64,000 bases of DNA from an uncultured Aquimarina sp. (GTDB lineage: Bacteria > Bacteroidota > Bacteroidia > Flavobacteriales > Flavobacteriaceae), in assembly GCA_947498595.1 (NCBI GenBank), contig CANMKX010000002.1, forward strand, positions 248,001 to 312,000, given 5' to 3'. The stretch's first letter is position 1, and the number at the start of each line of letters is the position of its first letter. The translations under genes and the position numbers were made by a program. This document shows, piece after piece, positions 16,698-25,603 of this stretch. The notes below the pieces were generated by a model. The model saw only the letters and a list, made by a program, of their open reading frames with translations, made no database searches and was not told the DNA's origin.

Positions 16698-17704
16698 GAG
16701 TTTTTAAAATATGTTCGTATTACTTTTTCTGCTGGTTTATTTTGAGGCGTAAATCTTGAATTTTTTATTCCTCCAGATTTCTCATTATCAATAAACCATT
16801 TCCATACAAATCCTCCAGCAAACCATTCCTCTTTCCAAAACTCTTCAAATAGTGCTTTTGTTGTATTTACCTGAGCTTCCAGATTAACATCATTCATATC
16901 TCTATCTGATCTCCATGGTTCTTTTGCTGCATAATTAACACTGCGGTATCCAAATTCTGTAAAAAGTACTTTTCTTTTATTTTTTTCTGCTATTTCTTGT
17001 ATTTGCGTTTTCCATTGTTGCCAACCTGCTCTACAAACTTCGACAGTAGGAGTTTCTTGATCTGAAATAGGGTAATATGCATCAATTCCGATATAATCTA
17101 ATTGTTTCCAAAATGGAGTTCTTTTATATTCATCCCAATTTGAAGCATATGTTAATTTCCCTTTATATATACTTTTAATTTTACTAATTAATGCCTTCCA
17201 ATATTCTGGTCGGTGAGCTACAAATTGCTCTAGCTCAGTTCCAATACAAAAGATATCAGCTTTAATTTCTTGTGCTAATTTTGCGTATGTTATAATAAAC
17301 TTAGTATATGAAGCTTCTAACTGCTTCCAATCTGCCTCATTTTCCATTTTCAAAAAACCTGTATATGCACCTCGTGATATCCATATTTGAGGTTTTATCA
17401 TTGTCTTAATCCTATTTTTCTGCAACATTTGGATATATTGCTTAGCTCCTGCTTTCGTCTCTCCGAACCATTGTTGGCTAGAATTAAAAAATATTTCCGG
17501 ATTAGAAGTATTTCTTATAAACCCAAAAGGCATCACCGTTGCATAATTTGCATTTAATGCAATAAGGGGCGTTATATTCTGCTTTGTAACCTCTTTTCCA
17601 GAAGCTACAAAACTAACACCATTAATTTTTGTTGTTTGAGCTGTCCCCTCTTGTATAACCAATGTTATAAATAAATACAACATTATATAAACTCTTTTTT
17701 TCAT
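16694..17704 (-). CDS. GH113-like glycoside hydrolase, secreted
   Basis: TIM-barrel glycosidase resembling family GH113 (beta-mannanase-type). The acid/base region is FCIGTELEQF (near residue 155 of this start) and the nucleophile region is VLFTEFGYRSV (near 250), both with the expected Glu. WDYIGIDAYYP-like text (LDYIGIDAYYPI) and FVWKWF complete the barrel pattern. I start at the Met of MKKRVY because it gives a clean signal peptide (to EGTAQ); an upstream Met at 17737 adds eleven residues ahead of it. Translationally coupled to the downstream lipoprotein. Substrate not determinable; mannan or related beta-linked glycans are plausible. Confidence 0.8.
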   Translation of the reverse strand: MKKRVYIMLYLFITLVIQEGTAQTTKINGVSFVASGKEVTKQNITPLIALNANYATVMPFGFIRNTSNPEIFFNSSQQWFGETKAGAKQYIQMLQKNRIKTMIKPQIWISRGAYTGFLKMENEADWKQLEASYTKFIITYAKLAQEIKADIFCIGTELEQFVAHRPEYWKALISKIKSIYKGKLTYASNWDEYKRTPFWKQLDYIGIDAYYPISDQETPTVEVCRAGWQQWKTQIQEIAEKNKRKVLFTEFGYRSVNYAAKEPWRSDRDMNDVNLEAQVNTTKALFEEFWKEEWFAGGFVWKWFIDNEKSGGIKNSRFTPQNKPAEKVIRTYFKNS

Positions 17705-17780
17705 CGCCTTACATTTATAAATTCTCAAATTCATCACGATCTTGAAAACCTCTTTTTTTACGACTAATCTATTGATTTAT

Positions 17781-17825
17781 AAAACAAAAACCTACTAGTA
17801 TTCGTTACTAGTAGGCTTTTGTTTT
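17781..17825 (-). terminator. Strong intrinsic terminator after the outer-membrane protein gene
   Basis: Two 20-base arms pair at 19 positions around a 5-base loop; the core is CCTACTAGTA/TACTAGTAGG with A/T flanks (AAAACAAAA and TTTTGTTTT). It lies 55 bases after the stop of the minus gene at 17880, and before the GH113-like gene, so it separates the two transcripts. Confidence 0.85.
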
Positions 17826-17879
17826 GTTCATTGCTTATTTTTTATTCTTATTAACCTAAAAATTTTGCATTTCTATTTA

Positions 17880-18797
17880 CTATAAAATAGCTCTTAATCC
17901 TATGCTAAATGTTTGTCCTAACCCTTGAAAGTTATTTCCTCTTACAAATTTTCCATAGGACGCTTCAATATTCAATATTCTTGTTAATTGATATTTTGCA
18001 CCAAATCCTAATTGTGTATAGTTTTGCTCAAATTCATTTCCTAAATCAATTAGAAAAGCTTGTTGCGCATTTACAAATACAGTAGATTTACTAGAAGGGA
18101 AGTAACTCAAAAATGCACTTACAGGTAGGAATAAACTATTATTTGCAAATCGTTCACTTATGTTTTCTGTAGATGGATCTGCATCTGCTCCTTCTTCTCC
18201 AAAGCTAAAAGCAAAATCTGCTTCTGTAAAAATTTGCCATTTATCTCCTCCAAAAGTTTTATCGTAGAAAAATTTAGTTTCCCAAACATAACTTCTTCTA
18301 TCCAAAAAACCTCCTGGTTCATCTTTAAACACAGGTATAAAAAATGAACTTGTTAAAGAGAAATTACTAACACTTGCAAAAGGTTGCAACCTAATAGAAG
18401 GTGCTATTGCATTTAATCCACTTCTACTATCTACTCTATTATTTTCAAATTTAAACACATCTAACGCGCTCTGTCCTCCTAATGTATTGGATCTAGTCTG
18501 TACTATTAAACCAACATTAAATCTAGACGAATTACTTACACCAGTATATATTTCGGTTGTATTCGTAAAGAAAGTTTGTCGATCAATATCAACAGAAGAT
18601 CCTCCTCCTCCAACAGTTTGTTTTGTTTGCGTATAAAGGCTGTTAAAAAATTTAATATCCCATTGTCCTTTTTTCAAAAGTTTTGATGGAGTATATTCTT
18701 GTACATTAGATATCTCTGAATCTTCTTCTTGAGAGAATCCTGTATTCGCTACGAATGCAGAGAATAATAGTGCAATTAATATTTTTTTCCTTTTCAT
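17880..18797 (-). CDS. Outer-membrane beta-barrel protein, unknown function
   Basis: Signal peptide MKRKKILIALLFSAFVANTGFSQ is followed by about 280 residues with alternating amphipathic strands and aromatic girdle residues, ending QTFSIGLRAIL. This is the pattern of a small barrel of about 12 strands (transporter/porin-like family of Flavobacteriia). No enzymatic motif. It is followed by the strong terminator at 17781-17825 and preceded by the DUF547 gene 46 bases upstream in the same direction, so the two may be co-transcribed. Confidence 0.72.
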   Translation of the reverse strand: MKRKKILIALLFSAFVANTGFSQEEDSEISNVQEYTPSKLLKKGQWDIKFFNSLYTQTKQTVGGGGSSVDIDRQTFFTNTTEIYTGVSNSSRFNVGLIVQTRSNTLGGQSALDVFKFENNRVDSRSGLNAIAPSIRLQPFASVSNFSLTSSFFIPVFKDEPGGFLDRRSYVWETKFFYDKTFGGDKWQIFTEADFAFSFGEEGADADPSTENISERFANNSLFLPVSAFLSYFPSSKSTVFVNAQQAFLIDLGNEFEQNYTQLGFGAKYQLTRILNIEASYGKFVRGNNFQGLGQTFSIGLRAIL

Positions 18798-18843
18798 GAT
18801 GTTATTTATATTCAGTTCTAGTTTATAGCTGTATTCGAGTTGT

Positions 18844-19554
18844 TTATCTTATTGCATTTAAGTTCCAATCATATGCATAGTATGATATTTTTGTATTAGA
18901 TGGAATTGCTACCTTTCTATATTTATTGATATAATCTATAACGCTACCATTGTGCGTAAAATCAACTTTATACCATTCAAAAATCTTAGACAATTGTGCT
19001 CTTTTTCCTTTTACTCGTATAAATTTTGGATTGTTTAAAGCTATTCTTGTCTGTCTTTCTAATTGTTTGTTTAGACTTCCTGGTAAATATGCTTCAGAAA
19101 TAATAGGAGGACATCCTAATCCTGCACATACTAGTGCAAAATGAAAACGTGCTTCTTTAGGGAATTTAGCTCGTAGTAATTTATTTTCTAAATCATTTAA
19201 AGTTGTTTTCTTTCCTCCTAATGTATATATTTTTTTATTAAAAAATCCTTTTACATTAAGTGGTGACTTTATAGGATAATTAGTTACAACTCCTTTTATA
19301 ACAGATAAATTATATGCATTTATATAAAACGCTTGATAAGTACTAGCTTTACTAGGGCTTACTCTTATAGTAGCTGCCATTTTTATTAATTCATCTAATG
19401 CTCCAGGAGATTGTTTAATCGCTTTGTAATTTACTTTTCCGTTTTTTACATGTGTTTTAAAGAAAGTATTCGATTTTGTAAAAAACTGATCTATTTGAGC
19501 AAAACTAGTGCTAAAGCTTAATAGCGCTAATACTATGATAATAAATTTTTTCAT
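18844..19554 (-). CDS. DUF547 protein, secreted, second copy
   Basis: Second DUF547 protein of the window, 236 residues, with signal peptide MKKFIIIVLALLSFSTSFAQ. Family blocks: YQAFYINAYNLSVIKGVVTNYP, LRAKFPKEARFHFALVCAGLGCPPI and KIFEWYKVDF; the Cys and His residues of HFALVCAGLGCPP are in the same places as in the copy at 11910 (HFAINCASFSCPP). This one is not joined to a membrane hydroxylase but to an outer-membrane protein gene. It runs away from the FAD oxidoreductase gene at 19843. Reaction unknown. Confidence 0.83.
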   Translation of the reverse strand: MKKFIIIVLALLSFSTSFAQIDQFFTKSNTFFKTHVKNGKVNYKAIKQSPGALDELIKMAATIRVSPSKASTYQAFYINAYNLSVIKGVVTNYPIKSPLNVKGFFNKKIYTLGGKKTTLNDLENKLLRAKFPKEARFHFALVCAGLGCPPIISEAYLPGSLNKQLERQTRIALNNPKFIRVKGKRAQLSKIFEWYKVDFTHNGSVIDYINKYRKVAIPSNTKISYYAYDWNLNAIR

Positions 19555-19842
19555 TTGGTTTTATATATGATTTGTGGGTACCTAATATTATGAATAATTA
19601 TCGTTTGAGTCGACTTCGATAGATTATACTTACATCAAAAAAAACAAAAAATCTTAAAAAAATGCTAAAATTCAATTACTTAAAGCCTATCTCCCCACAT
19701 ATTACCTACTTACCATATAGATAATAGTCCTTTCTATTTTTAGACTCATTCTAAATTATTATCATTCGTTAAGTTCTTATATTTATCTACGACAAAGTCA
19801 ATACAAATTTTTGAGTTACTCAATAATACCCAACTACAATCT

Positions 19843-21186
19843 ATGGAACATATCGTAATAATAGGAAATGGCGTTTCCGGAATTACAGCCGCGAGGCACA
19901 TTCGAAAATTATCTGACAAAAGAATAACTATTGTTTCTGGTGAGACTGATTATTTCTTCTCTCGTACTGCTTTAATGTATGTATACATGGGACATATGAA
20001 GTTTGAACATACGCAGCCTTACGAAAACTGGTTTTGGAAAAAAAATCGAATCGAATTAAAAAAAGGATTCGTTTCTAAAGTTAATCATTCAGATAACGAA
20101 TTAGTTTTTGAAAACGGTGAGACCTTATTATATGATAAATTAATCTTAGCTGTTGGTTCTAAACCAAATAAATTTGGTTGGCCTGGCCAAGATCTCAATG
20201 GGGTTATGGGAATGTATCATAAACAAGATTTGGAAAATCTAGAAAAATATGCTCCTAATAATAAATCCTGTAAAAGAGCTGTCATTGTAGGTGGTGGTTT
20301 AATTGGGATCGAATTAGCTGAGATGCTACATTCTAGAGATATCCCCGTAACTTTTCTTGTAAGAGAATCAAGTTTCTGGAATGGTGTATTACCTCCAGGA
20401 GAATCTGCAATGATCAATCGAGAAATTTTAGATAGTCATATCGATTTAAGACTTGGTACAAATCTAAAAGAGATTGTATCAGATGAACGAGGAAATGTAA
20501 AAGCAGTTGTTATACAGGAAACAGGAGAAGTAATAGATTGTAATGTTGTTGGTCTTACTGCTGGAGTATCCCCTAATATAGATTTCTTAAAAGATTCTGG
20601 TATAGAATTAGGTCGAGGAATTAAAGTAAATCGTTTTTTAGAAACTAATATACCTAATATTTATGCTATTGGTGATTGTGCAGAACAGCATGAAGCTATT
20701 GGTAGTAGAAGGCCTATAGAAGCGGTATGGTATACAGGTCGTATGATGGGAGAAACTCTTGCTCAAACTATTTGTGGAAATCGCATCGAATATAAACCTG
20801 GTCATTGGTTTAACAGCGCTAAGTTTATTGATATTGAATATCAAACATACGGTTGGGTATGGGCAAAGCCAAAAGAAGGAACTTCTCAGTTTTATTGGGA
20901 ACATGAAAGTGGAAAACGATGTATTCATTTAAATTATGATACTGATACTAGGAAATTTCTAGGAATCAACACTTTTGGTATACGCATGCGTCACGAGATA
21001 TTTGATCAGTGGTTAACTGAAGAACAAAATGTAGAACATGTATTAGCACACCTTAAGGATGCTAATTTTGATCCTGAGTTTTATAAACACTACGAACAAG
21101 AAATTGTAAGTAAGTTTAATCAAGAAAACGGCACTACTATAAAAGTAAAAGCTAAAAGCTGGAAACGTATCTTCAGTAAAGCGTAA
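19843..21186 (+). CDS. NAD(P)/FAD-dependent oxidoreductase
   Basis: Flavoprotein of the pyridine nucleotide-disulfide oxidoreductase class II fold. FAD site IVIIGNGVSGITAARHI (residues 3-19), NAD(P) site AVIVGGGLIGIELAEML (about 145-161) and the second FAD segment IPNIYAIGDCAE (about 269-280). There is no CxxxxC redox disulfide, so it is of the NADH dehydrogenase/nitrite-reductase-like subclass. A C-terminal extension of about 110 residues rich in Trp and Tyr is unassigned. It sits 67 bases before the polytopic ferredoxin-like protein, and the pair probably passes electrons from NAD(P)H to the membrane. Confidence 0.88.
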   Translation: MEHIVIIGNGVSGITAARHIRKLSDKRITIVSGETDYFFSRTALMYVYMGHMKFEHTQPYENWFWKKNRIELKKGFVSKVNHSDNELVFENGETLLYDKLILAVGSKPNKFGWPGQDLNGVMGMYHKQDLENLEKYAPNNKSCKRAVIVGGGLIGIELAEMLHSRDIPVTFLVRESSFWNGVLPPGESAMINREILDSHIDLRLGTNLKEIVSDERGNVKAVVIQETGEVIDCNVVGLTAGVSPNIDFLKDSGIELGRGIKVNRFLETNIPNIYAIGDCAEQHEAIGSRRPIEAVWYTGRMMGETLAQTICGNRIEYKPGHWFNSAKFIDIEYQTYGWVWAKPKEGTSQFYWEHESGKRCIHLNYDTDTRKFLGINTFGIRMRHEIFDQWLTEEQNVEHVLAHLKDANFDPEFYKHYEQEIVSKFNQENGTTIKVKAKSWKRIFSKA

Positions 21187-21253
21187 CCCCATTAATCTAT
21201 TAATTATAAAATAAGATACTTTACATTAAGTATTTTTCATAAAAATAAAACAA

Positions 21254-22834
21254 ATGAAAGCTATAAAATATACAGGATTAGCGATTTTACTTGCCGGTCT
21301 AGCCATTTTTACCTCCTTGCTTTTCATCGGTAAATATGAAGTAACCTCAGATGCTTTTAAATCCTTCACTGATTCTAAAGGAATTAAAAGTGAATTATTC
21401 ATTTCTACTTTTTCTAAAAACATTGCTGATAAAGAATATACAAGTGCTGTTGCTTTATCATCTGATATCATCGAAATACTAGAAGAGTCTAATGCTATTC
21501 ACAAAAAAAACCAAGAATGGGATAAAGTTATATGGGGGAAAGTTCACAATATCTCTTATGATTTAATCAAACCAGCAGGAAAAGGATCTATTGTAGATAA
21601 TAAAGGAATGTATTGGTGGCTTACTTTTGGGTTAGGTATTATAGGTTCCTTATTATTTATATTGCCTAATATCGTATTACTTGGAGCTCCTGGTATCAAA
21701 AACAATGGAATTTTCTTAAATGCTGCTACTAATAGAGGTTGGATTGGAATTATTGCATTTATTTATTTGGTAGGTTTCTATCTATTATTATACTTCCGTC
21801 CAGAATATATTGTTAATTGGACATATATTTTAGATCCGATTAGCGCTAGCCTTAGTGGAGGTTTAGCTAGCCAATGGTTCTTATATGGTTTTTTATATTG
21901 TACTGTAATGCTCGTTATGGGAGTACGTATGTATATAAAATATCGTCACAATATGTATCAAATTGTAAGAACTACAGCGGTATTATTTTTCCAAATTGGT
22001 TTTGCTTTTCTAATTCCAGAAATATTAGTTCGTTTTAACAAACCATATTTTGATTTTAAAAATGCATTCCCATTAGACTATGATTTCTTCTTTGATTGGA
22101 ATATCAATAATTTAATAAATAGTGGTGGTCTAGGTGTATTTATGCTTGTATGGGGAATTGTATTAACGCTTGTTATTGTTCCTGTAATGGTTTATTTCTT
22201 CGGAAAAAGATGGTATTGTTCATGGGTTTGTGGATGTGGTGGTCTTGCTGAAACATTAGGAGATCCTTATCGTCAATTATCTAGTAAAAGACTTGTTGCA
22301 TGGAAAATAGAACGTTGGTTAATCCATAGTGTTCTTGTATTTTCTCTTGTAATGACAGCTTTTACATTATATAGCTTCTTTACAGATCAACCCACTTTAC
22401 TTGGTATCAAGACACAAGATATTCAATTTTACTACGGATTCTTAATAGGTTCATGGTTCTCAGGTGTAATTGGTACTGGTTTCTATCCTATTTTAGGAAA
22501 TCGTACATGGTGTCGATTTGGTTGTCCACTTGCTGCTTATTTAGGTTTAGTACAACGTTTCAAATCTAGATTTAGAATCACAACTAACGGAGGACAGTGT
22601 ATTTCTTGTGGTAATTGCTCTACATATTGCGAACAAGGTATTGATGTAAGAGCTTATGCTCAAAAAGGAGAAAATATAGTACGTTCAAGCTGTGTAGGTT
22701 GTGGAGTATGTTCTGCTGTATGTCCTCGTGGAGTATTAAAATTAGAAAATGGCCCTGAAGATGGACGTATCAACCCTACAGATGTACTTTTAGGAAATGA
22801 CGTTAATTTAATGGACTTAGTTAATAAAAAATAA
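21254..22834 (+). CDS. Polytopic membrane 4Fe-4S protein (NapH/CcoG-like)
   Basis: Membrane electron-transfer protein. An N-terminal span and an extracytoplasmic segment of about 95 residues precede some seven membrane spans; a NapH/CcoG-type motif WYCSWVCGCGGLAETLGDPYRQL lies near residue 320, and RTWCRFGCPLAAYLG near 420. The C-terminus carries two 4Fe-4S motifs, CISCGNCSTYC and CVGCGVCSAVCPRG. 526 residues. It follows the FAD oxidoreductase directly and ends before a terminator (22868-22898). Likely role: taking electrons from the flavoprotein to a membrane acceptor or enzyme, possibly the di-iron hydroxylase at 11032; the last point is conjecture. Confidence 0.85.
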   Translation: MKAIKYTGLAILLAGLAIFTSLLFIGKYEVTSDAFKSFTDSKGIKSELFISTFSKNIADKEYTSAVALSSDIIEILEESNAIHKKNQEWDKVIWGKVHNISYDLIKPAGKGSIVDNKGMYWWLTFGLGIIGSLLFILPNIVLLGAPGIKNNGIFLNAATNRGWIGIIAFIYLVGFYLLLYFRPEYIVNWTYILDPISASLSGGLASQWFLYGFLYCTVMLVMGVRMYIKYRHNMYQIVRTTAVLFFQIGFAFLIPEILVRFNKPYFDFKNAFPLDYDFFFDWNINNLINSGGLGVFMLVWGIVLTLVIVPVMVYFFGKRWYCSWVCGCGGLAETLGDPYRQLSSKRLVAWKIERWLIHSVLVFSLVMTAFTLYSFFTDQPTLLGIKTQDIQFYYGFLIGSWFSGVIGTGFYPILGNRTWCRFGCPLAAYLGLVQRFKSRFRITTNGGQCISCGNCSTYCEQGIDVRAYAQKGENIVRSSCVGCGVCSAVCPRGVLKLENGPEDGRINPTDVLLGNDVNLMDLVNKK

Positions 22835-22867
22835 AAAAAACTCATAAATATCTAATAAACAATAAAT

Positions 22868-22898
22868 TCCAAAGGCTTAAAAAACCTTTGGATTTTTT
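22868..22898 (+). terminator. Intrinsic terminator after the 4Fe-4S protein gene
   Basis: TCCAAAGG and CCTTTGGA (8 bp) with a 9-base A-rich loop, followed by TTTTTTG. It ends the flavoprotein/ferredoxin transcript ahead of the MORN-like gene. Confidence 0.8.
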
Positions 22899-22950
22899 GT
22901 TAGGTATATAGAATCCAATCGTCTAAGAATTGACATTCTAATAATTCACT

Positions 22951-23439
22951 ATGTTATACAGACTTATCATACCATATCTTTTTGCAATGATTATAGGTTC
23001 TGGACAACACTCTAGCTACACAAAAGAATATCATAGAGAATATTATCCAACAGGAGAGATTAAAGCTGAAGGATGGATAATGGGTGAAAAAAAAATAAAC
23101 TTTTGGATTTATTATCATCAAAATGGAAATATAGCTCAAAAAGGCCATTTTTTAAATAATCAAAAAAATGGATATTGGTTCTTTTACTCCACTAATAATA
23201 TTCTTAAAAAAGAAGGACATTATATTAATGATAAAGCCGAAAAATGGTGGGTTATCTATGATTCAACATTAGATTTAACCAAAAAATGTCAATACAAAAA
23301 TAATAAAAGAGACGGTTTTTGTTTACTTTACAAAAAAAACAAACTCTTTAAAGCTGAGCGTTATATGAGTGATTTAAAAACTGGTGAATGGACAGATCTC
23401 TTAAGTTTCAAAAAAGACAATCCTAATATCTCTTTATAA
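22951..23439 (+). CDS. MORN/YwqK-like repeat protein, secreted
   Basis: 162 residues with an N-terminal hydrophobic signal (LYRLIIPYLFAMIIGSGQ) followed by about five repeats of the YwqK/MORN type, each with a Tyr-x-(N/T)G-x-(I/L)-x-(x)-x-G pattern, for example YYPTGEIKAEGW, YYHQNGNIAQKGHF and NNILKKEGHY. Such repeats form a flat beta sheet used in protein or lipid contact; no enzymatic function is implied. Its last base is the first base of the next gene (TAATG), so it is translated together with the glycosyltransferase group. Confidence 0.75.
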   Translation: MLYRLIIPYLFAMIIGSGQHSSYTKEYHREYYPTGEIKAEGWIMGEKKINFWIYYHQNGNIAQKGHFLNNQKNGYWFFYSTNNILKKEGHYINDKAEKWWVIYDSTLDLTKKCQYKNNKRDGFCLLYKKNKLFKAERYMSDLKTGEWTDLLSFKKDNPNISL

Positions 23440-24131
23440 TGCAATCAAATATAAAAGTTATTATTCCTGCATATAATGAAGAGGATTCTATAAAACACGT
23501 CATTGCAGAAATTCCAAAGTTAGTTTCAGAAATTATAGTAGTTAATAATAATTCTACTGATAATACAGCTACTGTAGCTCAAGAAGCTGGAGCTACTGTA
23601 TTACTAGAAACAAATAAAGGATATGGTAATGCTTGTTTAAAAGGATTAAATTATATAACCAATCAAATAGAAAAACCTGATATTATTGTTTTTCTTGATG
23701 GTGATTATAGTGACTACCCTGAAGAATTGACAAAAATCATTGCTCCAATTATAGATGATGATATTGATTTTGTAATTGGATCTAGAGATAAAGAATTAAG
23801 AGAGGATGGTTCTATGACATTTCCTCAAATTTTTGGAAATTGGTTAGCAACAAACCTAATGCGTCTTTTTTTTCGTGCAAAATTTACAGATTTAGGCCCA
23901 TTTAGAGCTATCAAATATGAAAAATTGATCGCACTCGAAATGAAAGATAAAACGTATGGATGGACCGTAGAAATGCAATTAAAAGCATTAAAAAAGAAAT
24001 ATACGTATACAGAAATACCTGTTTCATACAAAAAAAGAATAGGCGTCTCAAAAGTTTCAGGAACCATAAAAGGTGCTATCTTTGCAGGCGTTAAGATATT
24101 AAGTTGGATTTTTAAATATAGTTTTAAATAA
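23439..24131 (+). CDS. Family-2 glycosyltransferase (dolichol-phosphate mannose synthase-like)
   Basis: 230-residue GT-A enzyme, N-terminal KVIIPAYNEEDSIKHVI, IIVVNNNSTDNTATVA, and DxD-type motif FLDGDYSDYPEE (about 88-99). No C-terminal membrane helices. The DPM-like group moves a sugar from a nucleotide sugar onto polyprenyl phosphate, or glycosylates envelope lipids. It overlaps the neighbours on both sides by one base (TAATG), giving a tightly coupled block with the MORN-like protein and the large glycosyltransferase. Confidence 0.87.
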   Translation: MQSNIKVIIPAYNEEDSIKHVIAEIPKLVSEIIVVNNNSTDNTATVAQEAGATVLLETNKGYGNACLKGLNYITNQIEKPDIIVFLDGDYSDYPEELTKIIAPIIDDDIDFVIGSRDKELREDGSMTFPQIFGNWLATNLMRLFFRAKFTDLGPFRAIKYEKLIALEMKDKTYGWTVEMQLKALKKKYTYTEIPVSYKKRIGVSKVSGTIKGAIFAGVKILSWIFKYSFK

Positions 24132-25603
24132 TGGACATTGCCATTATCAGTGTATACACCGCAGCTCTACTTGTAATCTTTTTTTACAGTTTAGCACAAT
24201 TGAATTTACTTTTCAATTACCTAAAGTCAAGAAAACAACCCGATGACAGTCCAACTTTTGACTTCTCTAAAAAAGAAGAAATCCCAGTTGTGACTATACA
24301 ACTTCCTGTATACAATGAGATGTATGTTATGGAACGTCTTCTTAACAATATTGCTCTCATTGAATATCCTAAAGATAAATTAGAGATTCAAGTTTTAGAT
24401 GATTCTACAGATGAATCTGTAGCTACTACTGCTGCACATATTAAACGTTTGCATGAAACAGGTCTAGATATCAAACATATTTGTCGCGTTGATCGTTCTG
24501 GTTTCAAAGCAGGAGCTCTTAAAGAAGGTTTAAAAATCGCTAAAGGTGAATATATTGCCATCTTTGATGCTGATTTTCTACCTGGAGAAAAATGGCTTTT
24601 ACAAACTATTCCTTACTTTAAGGATGACAACATTGGTGTAGTTCAAACGCGTTGGGGACATATTAACAGAGATTATTCTATGTTAACTAAAATTCAAGCT
24701 TTTGCTTTGGATTTTCATTTCACAATGGAACAAGTTGGCCGTAACTTTAAAGATCATTTCATTAACTTTAACGGAACTGCTGGAGTATGGAGAAAAACTT
24801 GTATCGAAAGTGCAGGAAATTGGCAAGGAGATACGCTTACTGAGGATTTAGATTTAAGTTATAGAGCACAATTAAAAAAATGGAAATTCAAATATCTTGA
24901 AGATGTTGAAACTCCTGCTGAATTACCTGTTGTTATCAGTGCTGCTCGTTCACAACAATTTAGGTGGAATAAAGGTGCTGCTGAAAATTTTCAAAAGTTA
25001 TTTTGGAAACTATTAAAAGATAAAACAGTCCCGTTAAAAACTAAATTTCATAGCTTCTTTCACCTCTTGAATAGTAGTATGTTTTTATTGGTATTGCTAG
25101 TAGCTGTATTAAGCGTTCCTGTTATGTATATTAAAAACAGTAATCCATTATTTAGCTGGTATTTTAATGTAATTGCATTTTTTGCATCTAGTACTTTAAT
25201 TTTCTTTATCTGCTATTGGTTTACATTTAAACGTATACACGGCGCTGGTTTTTGGAATTTCTTAGAATATGTGAAATTATTTTTTACTTTTTTCTCTGTT
25301 GCAATGGGATTCTCTGTTCATAATTCAATGGCTGTCTTAGAAGGACATTTTGGAAAGAAAAGTGAATTTGTACGTACGCCTAAATTCAATATCAATACCC
25401 TAAAGGATTCTTGGAAAGAAAATAAATATATCAATAAAAATATATCTGGTAACACTATCATTGAAGCATTGTTAATGGGCTATTTTGGTTTTGCCTTATA
25501 CAGCGCTTTTATATTACAAGATTTTGGTTTATTCGTATTTCATATTATGTTATTCTTAGGGTTTTCATTTGTATTCTTTAAATCTATAACATCTAAAATG
25601 TGA
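24131..25603 (+). CDS. Membrane family-2 glycosyltransferase (cellulose synthase / glucosylceramide synthase-like)
   Basis: 490-residue processive-type GT2 with an N-terminal membrane span, a catalytic domain (VVTIQLPVYNEMYVMERLL; VLDDSTDESV; AIFDADFLPG; TLTEDLDLSYRAQ; QQFRWNKGAAENF) and about four C-terminal membrane spans. The D, DxD, TED and Q(Q/R)xRW motifs are all present, so it should be active. Lipid glycosylation or polysaccharide synthesis are both possible; the small number of neighbours argues for a glycolipid. The stop codon TGA overlaps the GTG start of the next gene. Confidence 0.88.
   Translation: MDIAIISVYTAALLVIFFYSLAQLNLLFNYLKSRKQPDDSPTFDFSKKEEIPVVTIQLPVYNEMYVMERLLNNIALIEYPKDKLEIQVLDDSTDESVATTAAHIKRLHETGLDIKHICRVDRSGFKAGALKEGLKIAKGEYIAIFDADFLPGEKWLLQTIPYFKDDNIGVVQTRWGHINRDYSMLTKIQAFALDFHFTMEQVGRNFKDHFINFNGTAGVWRKTCIESAGNWQGDTLTEDLDLSYRAQLKKWKFKYLEDVETPAELPVVISAARSQQFRWNKGAAENFQKLFWKLLKDKTVPLKTKFHSFFHLLNSSMFLLVLLVAVLSVPVMYIKNSNPLFSWYFNVIAFFASSTLIFFICYWFTFKRIHGAGFWNFLEYVKLFFTFFSVAMGFSVHNSMAVLEGHFGKKSEFVRTPKFNINTLKDSWKENKYINKNISGNTIIEALLMGYFGFALYSAFILQDFGLFVFHIMLFLGFSFVFFKSITSKM

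Noticed and set aside
20638..20928. Minus-strand frame inside the FAD oxidoreductase gene
   Set aside because: Antisense shadow of a gene with conserved FAD and NAD motifs.
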